From Paludibacter sp. (GTDB lineage Bacteria > Bacteroidota > Bacteroidia > Bacteroidales > Paludibacteraceae), in contig JAQWCZ010000114.1 in NCBI GenBank assembly GCA_028705705.1, forward strand, positions 1 to 6,568: a stretch of DNA of 6,568 nt, in the 5' to 3' direction. The translations under genes were made by a program, and so were the position numbers. Shown here in pieces: positions 1-6,068 of the stretch. The notes beneath the pieces are model-generated. The model was not told the origin of the DNA, made no database searches, and was given only the letters and a program-made list of their open reading frames with translations. Position 1 is the first letter of the stretch, and each line of letters begins with the position of its first letter.

Positions 1-2539
1 GCTTGATGAACTGACCTATTTTTAATTTACCCGAAGCATTTACCTGAAGTAAATAACTTCCTTTTTTCAGGTTTCTTGTATCAACCCGAATAATACCACT
101 CATATTTGGAGTAATATTTTTAATAAGTTTCCCTTCAATTGTATATAGTAATATTTCATCCACCACTTGTTCTGATTTAAAACTGATATAGTTTGTCGTA
201 GGATTAGGATAAATATATAAATGATCGATAGTCTTCGGAATTTGTTCAATCGCAGTATAATCCTGTTGAATTGTAAAGAGAATTTCAGAATAATTTTCAG
301 GTGTTAACTGAGTCCATTCGGAGTCACTTTGATAATAAGTAACTATATGATATTGACCTGGATCTAAATTAATACTTCCACTGAATGAAACATTTTTTTG
401 TTCATTCGAATCAAAAAACACATCCTGATATCCGATATATGTTAGTGAAGTTTCCCCTTCAAGCGAAAAAACAAAAGCAATCATTTTATTTTCATAAAAT
501 CCTCCGGTATTGGTGATGTTAGCAGATAAAATATCAAAATCTTTATTAACATCTTCGTTGTCGGGGAAAGAAATTTTTGAATTCAGTGTAAAGACAGGGG
601 GATCGGTAGGGGTTGCCAGTATATTAATGGTTTGTGTAGAACCAAATTGTACAAATGTACTGGAATTTCCTTGACCATTATTAATATCGTATCTGGCTTG
701 TATATTGTATTCTCCGGGATCCAGCATAATTAATTTATTGATGTTGAAAGTAGCTGTTTCATTGGGTCCAATATTAGCATAATCTGTAATCATTTGATAT
801 ACAGATGGATTTTCTTTTGATTGAAGATAAATACCTAATTTTGAATTGTATTCTTCACCGGTATTTGTTACTTCAACAGTAAATCGTCCTGTTTTATTTT
901 GATAAACGTTTCCTATTGTTGATATGGAGTTTAATGTCAACTTAGGACCATAGTCAGTAGGTTCTGTATATGAAACCTCCGTATCACTAACCTGAACATA
1001 AAGAAAATTTGGAGTAACTATATGCCCCCTGACGATTGACCAACTTGATTCACTTGTTGCTTTGTAAACGGTGTGTAGTTTATATTTCCCGTTTGCGACT
1101 TGAGATGGTATTTTTATGTTTTCTGCCTTTATAGTATTATATCCATAATTTGGATTTAAACCAGGCACATTATAACTTCTAACAATTGCAATAAGATTCT
1201 CACCATTGTAAAGTCCCAATCCCAAATTCCCACTGAATGTATTTACACCAAAATTATATGTTTTTTTAATAAAGATTGTGGTAGTATCATTTCTTTGAAC
1301 TTTTTGCTTAGAACTTGAAATGTTTTCTTGCATGTAAATAATATATATAGGAGAACTTGCCGGATTGGGTTTTTGCATTCCAATCACAATATCCTGATCA
1401 CTGTTATATCCGCTTGAACCTCCACCTGCACCCTGACTGGAAGGGTTAAGTGCGGAAATAGCATAGTATCCGTCAGACAGGCCTCCCCAGCCCCAGTTGA
1501 AATGGAAAAAATCGTTTGTATCATAACCGTCGCACACAAACAAATGTCCACTTGTGCTGGACTGTCCTCCGTATAAAACCGGACGGGAAGCATTTAATTC
1601 TGTTTTCAACAGATTAATCCATTCACTGCGGGTATAAAAATCTCGTTTTAGGAGATTCAGGTTAGGATCGTAACCAAAATGATCAATTAAAGCGGTTGCC
1701 ATCTCTAATGTTGTTGTTCCGCTTGATTCATCATAGTTCATATTGGTTGCCACACCGCAATGGTACATCAATGTTGCAATGGCTGTTTTTTGAGTTTCTG
1801 TACTTGAAACATTATAAACATGCGTCATATTTGCCCAATCATAGGTAGTTGTTGAAAAATCAACAGACAAAGGTATTTTATGGGTTTCTGTTGTATATGA
1901 ATTTGATCCGGTTCCGTTTACAGGCCATTGATGGTATTTCATAACCTGAGCCATTCCGGTTGCAACACAACCTGTTACAGATAGTTTACTTGTAGTCGGA
2001 ATAACCGGACAAAGATTATTGTAGGGTTCTCCCTGGTTCCATTTGATACCTCCGAGCAGCGGACTGATGGAAGATGAAAATAGTATAGAAGAAGGCGCTT
2101 TGATTTTTGTTTCATTTGAAAAAGATCCATCAATGGAAAATAATTCAGGACTTTCTTCCAATAATTTTATTTCTTCTGCAAAACCATTTAACCAAAAATT
2201 CAATCCATCGGGAATTTTATTGGCATCAAACGTTCCGGTATGTGCATAACCTAAAATGTTACTTGCCTTATCGCTTCCCGATACCACTACAAAACCATCA
2301 TTTTCACCCGTGTTATAAATATATAAAAGGTTTTTTCCTTCATTAACATCTTTTTCTTTATGGATGTATGCAAGTTGTAAGTTGTTTGATGAAGGAGCTT
2401 TTTGTCTGCCATTAAAATAATAATAATTACTTAAATAGTTGATTGCAACTTGTCTGGCATCGGTTTCGTTTCTAAGAGAGGCACTCAGAGGGTAAATTAA
2501 AAATATAAATGCAAGCGTTATGATATGTATTTTCTTCAT
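1..2539 (-). CDS. Secreted C10 family cysteine peptidase (streptopain/interpain-like) with type IX secretion sorting domain; 3' end cut by window edge
   Basis: This is a secreted papain-like endopeptidase precursor, with 846 codons visible and an open frame running off the left edge. Residues 1-20 form a signal peptide (MKK, hydrophobic core, likely cleavage after LSA). Residues ~25-150 resemble the SpeB-type inhibitory propeptide, including GFVVVSGSD. The peptidase domain spans ~160-385: Cys191 in TGCVATGMAQVMKYHQWP is the nucleophile, His332 in SGHLFVCDGYD is the catalytic histidine, and NWGWGG at 348-353 matches the conserved Trp loop. This spacing closely parallels SpeB (Cys192/His340). 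Three Ig-like beta domains follow (~395-735). From ~774 comes a type A T9SS sorting domain with YPNP at 777-780, ending in GKLKIGQFIK. Type A domains usually stop about here, so only a few codons are probably missing. An in-frame ATG two codons upstream (2545) is an equally possible start. Both catalytic residues are intact. The substrate is unknown; export and surface attachment are inferred from the sorting domain. Confidence 0.93.
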   Translation of the reverse strand, partial: MKKIHIITLAFIFLIYPLSASLRNETDARQVAINYLSNYYYFNGRQKAPSSNNLQLAYIHKEKDVNEGKNLLYIYNTGENDGFVVVSGSDKASNILGYAHTGTFDANKIPDGLNFWLNGFAEEIKLLEESPELFSIDGSFSNETKIKAPSSILFSSSISPLLGGIKWNQGEPYNNLCPVIPTTSKLSVTGCVATGMAQVMKYHQWPVNGTGSNSYTTETHKIPLSVDFSTTTYDWANMTHVYNVSSTETQKTAIATLMYHCGVATNMNYDESSGTTTLEMATALIDHFGYDPNLNLLKRDFYTRSEWINLLKTELNASRPVLYGGQSSTSGHLFVCDGYDTNDFFHFNWGWGGLSDGYYAISALNPSSQGAGGGSSGYNSDQDIVIGMQKPNPASSPIYIIYMQENISSSKQKVQRNDTTTIFIKKTYNFGVNTFSGNLGLGLYNGENLIAIVRSYNVPGLNPNYGYNTIKAENIKIPSQVANGKYKLHTVYKATSESSWSIVRGHIVTPNFLYVQVSDTEVSYTEPTDYGPKLTLNSISTIGNVYQNKTGRFTVEVTNTGEEYNSKLGIYLQSKENPSVYQMITDYANIGPNETATFNINKLIMLDPGEYNIQARYDINNGQGNSSTFVQFGSTQTINILATPTDPPVFTLNSKISFPDNEDVNKDFDILSANITNTGGFYENKMIAFVFSLEGETSLTYIGYQDVFFDSNEQKNVSFSGSINLDPGQYHIVTYYQSDSEWTQLTPENYSEILFTIQQDYTAIEQIPKTIDHLYIYPNPTTNYISFKSEQVVDEILLYTIEGKLIKNITPNMSGIIRVDTRNLKKGSYLLQVNASGKLKIGQFIK

Positions 2540-2592
2540 GTTCATTTCTTGGACGATTAATAATAATAAATAATACAAGTTTAGTCTTGTTT

Positions 2593-2629
2593 TTGTTCAC
2601 AAATATATAGGATTTTATTTTGATTGAAA
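2593..2629 (-). promoter_or_regulatory. Probable promoter of the C10 peptidase gene
   Basis: Read on the minus strand, positions 2607-2600 give TATATTTG, a full match to the Bacteroidota -7 element TAnnTTTG. An imperfect -33 element, TTTC, lies at 2629-2626, 18 bases upstream. Transcription would begin near 2593, leaving a leader of about 50 AT-rich bases that carries a TTA-type triplet run (about 2557-2570) and no Shine-Dalgarno sequence. The -7 box is convincing and the -33 box is weak, so the start point is tentative. Confidence 0.5.
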
Positions 2630-2668
2630 TAATTTCTACAAATAAAAACAGTAAATATCATGAACATT

Positions 2669-2705
2669 TTTGTCGAATAAAAAAAAACTTCTATCTTTGC
2701 AATCC
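2669..2705 (+). promoter_or_regulatory. Promoter of rpmH (Bacteroidota sigma-70 type)
   Basis: TTTG at 2669-2672 and TATCTTTG at 2692-2699 are exact matches to the Bacteroidota -33 (TTTG) and -7 (TAnnTTTG) consensus, separated by 19 bases, the usual spacing. The spacer contains a run of nine A (2679-2687). Transcription should start around 2704-2706, giving an rpmH leader of about 40 bases. This is the best promoter in the window and suits a highly expressed ribosomal protein gene. Confidence 0.85.
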
Positions 2706-2743
2706 CAAAAACCGGAATATTAATATAATAACACGATAAAGCG

Positions 2744-2902
2744 ATGAAAAGGACATTCCAACCTTCTAACAGGAAAAGAAGAAACAAACACGGATTCCGT
2801 GAAAGAATGGCAACTGCAAACGGACGCAGGGTTTTGGCTGCACGACGTGCCAAAGGAAGAGCAAAACTGACTGTTGCCGATGAAGGACGTCACAAAATGT
2901 AA
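2744..2902 (+). CDS. rpmH: 50S ribosomal protein L34 (bL34)
   Basis: This is a 52-residue, very basic protein of the large ribosomal subunit. It starts [18 protein letters not shown] and continues with [19 protein letters not shown], the universal bL34 signature, so identification is firm. Length is slightly above the usual 44-47 residues because of the tail after GRAKL ([10 protein letters not shown]); bL34 proteins of Bacteroidota commonly have such a tail. bL34 binds 23S rRNA in domain III and joins late in 50S assembly. The gene has its own promoter upstream and its own terminator downstream, and no rnpA follows it, unlike the rpmH-rnpA pair of many other bacteria. No Shine-Dalgarno sequence precedes the ATG; the leader is A-rich, as is usual in this phylum. 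Confidence 0.98.
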   Translation: MKRTFQPSNRKRRNKHGFRERMATANGRRVLAARRAKGRAKLTVADEGRHKM

Positions 2903-2929
2903 GTAACATTTTTTTATGACATTATAAGT

Positions 2930-2965
2930 TAAGAGCTGTCTCAGATGAGGTGGCTCTTATTTTTT
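2930..2965 (+). terminator. Rho-independent terminator of rpmH
   Basis: Positions 2930-2942 pair with 2947-2959 to form a 13-bp stem, including three consecutive G-U wobble pairs in the middle, closed by a four-base loop (AGAT, 2943-2946). Six T follow at 2960-2965. The stem lies 27 bases after the rpmH stop codon. This is a textbook intrinsic terminator and separates rpmH from the downstream cluster. Confidence 0.88.
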
Positions 2966-3167
2966 CCACATTTCACCAGTTTATACACTAATTTATTCTG
3001 TTACCTAATTTTTAGCATTGCAGATAATTCACATTCTACACCTTTTTACTTTTTTTGTTTTTATAGGCTTTGTTATTACTGAAAATAAGATTATTTCATT
3101 AATTTTGGCATTTGTTTTTGTTCAAGCTGCCAGGATTTGAATGACTGTATTTTAAAAATTATCAATC
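2966..3167 (+). promoter_or_regulatory. Non-coding gap with possible promoter of the PASTA-rluD-ddl cluster
   Basis: This 202-base AT-rich gap lies between the rpmH terminator and the PASTA gene. I see no coding frame or RNA gene in it. TAATTTTG at 3100-3107 matches the -7 consensus TAnnTTTG exactly. The nearest upstream TTTG (3069-3072) is 27 bases away, too far for the normal 17-23 base spacing, so the -33 element would have to be degenerate. Transcription would begin near 3113, leaving a leader of about 55 bases. The strong terminator just upstream means that the cluster needs a promoter in this gap, which supports the call. Confidence 0.45.
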
Positions 3168-3989
3168 ATGAGTTTTAAAACCTTTTGGAAAGAAAGTATC
3201 GTGGGTTTTATTGTGAAGCGAATTTTGCTTGCAATAGCCATTATAGTTTCATTAGTCTGGATTACCCTGATTGTATTGGATCATTATACTCATCACGGAG
3301 AGTCGGTTACTGTTCCGGATCTACAGGGATTATATGTAGAAGAAGCTCAAAATTTGCTTGAGAATTATGAATTATATACCCAGGTTATTGACTCGGTTTA
3401 TGTAAAGGATAAAGCACTGGGAACGATTGTAGAACAGATACCACCGGCCAATTCATCTGTGAAGAAAAATAGATCGATTTATCTCATTCTGAATAAACGA
3501 CAAGTAAAGATGATCCCTTTCCCGGATTTAAATGATGTTTCGTTCAGACAGGCAGATGCGTTGATTAAATCTTTGGGATTAAGAGTTTCGGGTGTTGTGT
3601 ACAGACCATCTGAGTTTAAAGATTTGGTTATTGATGTTAGTTACTTTGGTCAGCGTATAGAACCAGGCACCCGTTTACCGGAAGGCGCTGCAGTGGTGCT
3701 TGTGGTTGGAAGTGGAGTAGGAGAGGAGATTTCTGCAGTTCCGGGATTGATTGGTAAAACATTTAATGATGCAAAAAACGAAGCCATTGCATCTTCATTT
3801 ATCATAGGTGCTGTGAATTATGACGTAACACCTGTTGGGAACGAAGGTGAATATATGATCTACAGACAGATTCCAGCAGCCGGAGAGAAATGGCCCGACG
3901 GTACCCGTATAGATATATGGTTGACTAAAGATAAATATTTAATAGAAGAATCAATTAATAATCAAGTTGAAGAAGAAGAATTTTTCTAA
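3168..3989 (+). CDS. Membrane-anchored PASTA domain protein (three PASTA repeats, no kinase domain)
   Basis: This 273-residue protein has a short basic cytoplasmic N-terminus and one transmembrane helix at about 16-37 (KRILLAIAIIVSLVWITLIV). Three PASTA repeats follow at roughly 45-110, 115-182 and 188-255, and the protein ends in a Glu-rich tail (VEEEEFF). The repeats show typical marks: VTVPDLQGLYVEEAQNLL in the first, FPDLNDVSFRQADALIKSLG in the second, VPGLIGKTFNDAKNEA in the third, and QIPPANSSV or QIPAAGEKWPDG turns. PASTA domains in Ser/Thr kinases and penicillin-binding proteins bind peptidoglycan fragments or beta-lactams. Here there is no kinase or transpeptidase domain, so the protein can only bind or scaffold, with its repeats in the periplasm. 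It sits 18 bases ahead of rluD, in a cluster with ddl, which fits a cell-wall role; the exact function is unknown. The start is ATG at 3168 with no Shine-Dalgarno sequence. Confidence 0.92.
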   Translation: MSFKTFWKESIVGFIVKRILLAIAIIVSLVWITLIVLDHYTHHGESVTVPDLQGLYVEEAQNLLENYELYTQVIDSVYVKDKALGTIVEQIPPANSSVKKNRSIYLILNKRQVKMIPFPDLNDVSFRQADALIKSLGLRVSGVVYRPSEFKDLVIDVSYFGQRIEPGTRLPEGAAVVLVVGSGVGEEISAVPGLIGKTFNDAKNEAIASSFIIGAVNYDVTPVGNEGEYMIYRQIPAAGEKWPDGTRIDIWLTKDKYLIEESINNQVEEEEFF

Positions 3990-3990
3990 A

Positions 3991-3999
3991 AAAGGAGGT
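3991..3999 (+). promoter_or_regulatory. Near-perfect Shine-Dalgarno sequence of rluD
   Basis: AAAGGAGGT matches nine consecutive bases of the complement of the 16S rRNA 3' tail, and ends eight bases before the GTG at 4008. It fixes the rluD start at this GTG rather than at the internal ATG codons at 4108/4111. No other gene in the window has a comparable site. Confidence 0.85.
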
Positions 4000-4007
4000 A
4001 TTAGCAA

Positions 4008-5069
4008 GTGGAAGAAGATTTTTTAGAAGAAATCGAATATGATGAATTAGGTTCAGAACAGGAGCTTTTTGAACATTACCGTTTTGTGGTCGACAAAGGT
4101 CAGAGCATGATGCGGATTGACAAATATTTGGTCAACATCATGGCCAGCATTTCCCGTAACCGTATCCAGGAAGCTGCCGATGCAGGTAATATCCGTGTGA
4201 ATGAGAAGCCTGTAAAATCAAGTTACAGGGTTAAACCGGGAGATGTGATTACGATTGTACTGGCTTATCCGCCTTCTGAGTATATCATTGTTCCGCAGGA
4301 TATTCCTATAAATATCGTGTATGAAGATGATGATATTATACTCGTGAATAAGCAGCCCGGATTGGTGGTACATCCCGGATTCGGAAATTATGACGGGACT
4401 TTACTGAACGCGATTGCCTATCATCTCCGAGATAATAAGGATTTTGATGCAAATGATTCCAGGTTGGGATTGGTGCATCGTATTGATAAAGATACATCAG
4501 GTTTATTGTTGATTGCCAAAACAGAAGACGCAAAACAACACCTGGGAAAACAATTCTTTGAGAAAACGACCAAACGAAGGTATTACGCTTTGGTATGGGG
4601 TAATGTGAAAGATAATGAAGGTACTATTACTGGCGACCTTGCGCGAGATCCAAGCGACAGAATGCGTTTTAAAGTTTTTCCTGACGGAGAAAACCTGTAT
4701 GCCAAATTTGCAATCACTCATTACAAGGTGATTGAACGATTTGGCTACGCAACCCTGGTTGAGTGTCGCCTGGAAACAGGCAGAACTCACCAGATTCGTG
4801 TACACATGAAGCACATTGGTCACACGCTTTTCAATGATGAACGGTACGGAGGCAATGTGATTCTGAAAGGAACTACTTCAGCCTATTATAAGTTGTTCGT
4901 GAAAAACTGTTTCTATGCTTGTCCGCGACAGGCTCTGCATGCCAAAACCCTTGGTTTTGTACATCCCCGGACACTGGAATACATGCATTTTGAAAGTGAA
5001 TTACCAGATGATTTTCAAAAATTAATAAATATGTGGCGAGAATATGCCCAAACAAATTTGAATTTATAA
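4008..5069 (+). CDS. rluD: RluA/RluD family 23S rRNA pseudouridine synthase
   Basis: This 353-residue cytoplasmic enzyme converts uridine to pseudouridine in 23S rRNA; E. coli RluD acts on U1911, U1915 and U1917 of helix 69. After an acidic N-terminal extension (1-22), an S4 RNA-binding domain spans about 36-95 (RIDKYLVNIMASISRNRIQ, then VNEKPVKSSYRVKPGD). The catalytic domain follows: VYEDDDIILVNKQPGLVVHP at 104-123, the hallmark HRIDKDTSG at 157-165 with catalytic Asp160, and RLETGRTHQIRVHMKHIGH at 254-272. RQALHAKTLGFVHP (307-320) is the usual late motif. Length is slightly above E. coli RluD (326) because of the N-terminal extension and a short insert near 284-305 that I recall in Bacteroidota relatives. 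The GTG start is supported by the strong Shine-Dalgarno sequence. It is flanked by the PASTA gene (18 bases) and ddl (4 bases). Site specificity could differ from RluD within the RluA family. Confidence 0.93.
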   Translation: MEEDFLEEIEYDELGSEQELFEHYRFVVDKGQSMMRIDKYLVNIMASISRNRIQEAADAGNIRVNEKPVKSSYRVKPGDVITIVLAYPPSEYIIVPQDIPINIVYEDDDIILVNKQPGLVVHPGFGNYDGTLLNAIAYHLRDNKDFDANDSRLGLVHRIDKDTSGLLLIAKTEDAKQHLGKQFFEKTTKRRYYALVWGNVKDNEGTITGDLARDPSDRMRFKVFPDGENLYAKFAITHYKVIERFGYATLVECRLETGRTHQIRVHMKHIGHTLFNDERYGGNVILKGTTSAYYKLFVKNCFYACPRQALHAKTLGFVHPRTLEYMHFESELPDDFQKLINMWREYAQTNLNL

Positions 5070-5073
5070 CGAT

Positions 5074-6063
5074 ATGAAACCTACTATCGCCATCGTTGCC
5101 GGAGGTGATTCCTCGGAAGTTGTTGTTTCTCTCAAAAGTGCTGTCGGATTGCTTTCCTTTATGGATAGAGCAAGGTATAATGTATATCAGGTTATCTTAA
5201 CCAAAGAAGTATGGGTGGTTAATATTACAGAAAACGAACAGGTTGAGATTGACAAATCAGATTTCAGTTTTTTTAATCAGGGAAATAAAATAAAATTTGA
5301 TTTTGCATACATCACAATACACGGCACACCGGGTGAAGATGGTATTTTACAGGGTTATTTCGATTTAATTGGGATTCCGTATTCTACCTGCGGGGTTTTG
5401 GCTTCGGCGCTTACTTTTTATAAATTCATCTGCAATCAATATTTAAAAAGTTTTGGCGTGAAGGTATCGGAGTCAGTTTTATTACGAAGTGGTCAAAGCA
5501 TCAATTCGGAAGAGATGGCTCTGAAAATTGGTTTCCCGTGTTTTATCAAACCCAATGCAGGAGGTAGTAGTTTTGGTGTAACAAAAGTCAATTCAAAAGA
5601 AGATGTTCAGCCGGCTATAGAAAAAGCTTTCAAAGAAGGAAATGAAGTGATGATTGAAGCGTTTATGCAGGGAATAGAAGTCACTTGTGGGATGTATAAA
5701 ACAAAAAGTAAATCAATAGTATTACCGATAACCGAAGTAGTTCCTCACAATGATTTCTTCGATTTTGATGCCAAGTATAAGGGTGAAGTTGACGAAATTA
5801 CACCCGCTCGTATTAATCCAGAATTGACAGCACGGATACAAAAACTCACTGCAGCAATATATGATATATTAGGTTGTAAAGGTATCATCAGGATAGATTA
5901 TATTATTACTGAAGGTGATGTAATTAATTTGTTGGAAGTCAATACAACTCCCGGCATGACGACCACCAGTTTTATTCCCCAGCAGGTTCGTGCAGCCGGA
6001 ATGGAGATGAAAGACGTTCTTACAGATATCATTGAAAACGAACTTAACATTCAAAAAGAGTAA
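5074..6063 (+). CDS. ddl: D-alanine--D-alanine ligase
   Basis: This 329-residue cytoplasmic ATP-grasp ligase joins two D-Ala using ATP, giving the dipeptide that MurF adds to the peptidoglycan precursor. The N-terminal domain begins TIAIVAGGDSSEVVVSLKSA, where Glu15 corresponds to Glu15 of E. coli DdlB. HGTPGEDG lies at 83-90. The ATP-binding region includes CFIKPNAGGSSFGVTKV (156-171), with the Ser of the GGSS loop matching Ser150 of DdlB. FDFDAKY (229-235) places Lys234 and Tyr235 at the DdlB Lys215/Tyr216 positions. Metal and substrate residues are visible as RID (Arg273, Asp275) and LLEVNTTPGMT (Glu288, Asn290). One oddity is Tyr116-Lys117 where Asp-Lys is normally conserved. The length is normal. 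The ATG lies four bases after the rluD stop with no Shine-Dalgarno sequence, so translation is probably coupled to rluD. Confidence 0.97.
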   Translation: MKPTIAIVAGGDSSEVVVSLKSAVGLLSFMDRARYNVYQVILTKEVWVVNITENEQVEIDKSDFSFFNQGNKIKFDFAYITIHGTPGEDGILQGYFDLIGIPYSTCGVLASALTFYKFICNQYLKSFGVKVSESVLLRSGQSINSEEMALKIGFPCFIKPNAGGSSFGVTKVNSKEDVQPAIEKAFKEGNEVMIEAFMQGIEVTCGMYKTKSKSIVLPITEVVPHNDFFDFDAKYKGEVDEITPARINPELTARIQKLTAAIYDILGCKGIIRIDYIITEGDVINLLEVNTTPGMTTTSFIPQQVRAAGMEMKDVLTDIIENELNIQKE

Positions 6064-6068
6064 TCTAT

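Noticed and set aside
1384..1593. 69-codon minus-strand open frame
   Set aside because: It is an alternative frame within the peptidase gene, over the His332 and NWGWGG region of the true frame.
2043..2346. Two overlapping plus-strand open frames of 68 and 79 codons
   Set aside because: Both lie fully antisense to the peptidase gene, whose propeptide and domain start are clear on the other strand.
2555..2575. AT-rich triplet run (TAA/TTA type) upstream of the peptidase gene, considered as a microsatellite or phase-variation tract
   Set aside because: It is short and imperfect, lies in the leader between the predicted promoter and the start codon, and a change in its length would not alter the reading frame.
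2581..2853. 90-codon minus-strand open frame across the intergenic region and antisense to rpmH
   Set aside because: It is the reverse complement of the rpmH promoter, leader and coding sequence; its composition and translation show no family features.
3992..4167. Internal ATG starts at 4108/4111 for rluD
   Set aside because: They would remove residues before the S4 domain that relatives share (EHYRFVVDKGQ) and have no ribosome site, while the GTG at 4008 has a near-perfect one.
4503..4823. 106-codon minus-strand open frame
   Set aside because: It is antisense to the catalytic domain of rluD, with no recognisable motif or start signal.
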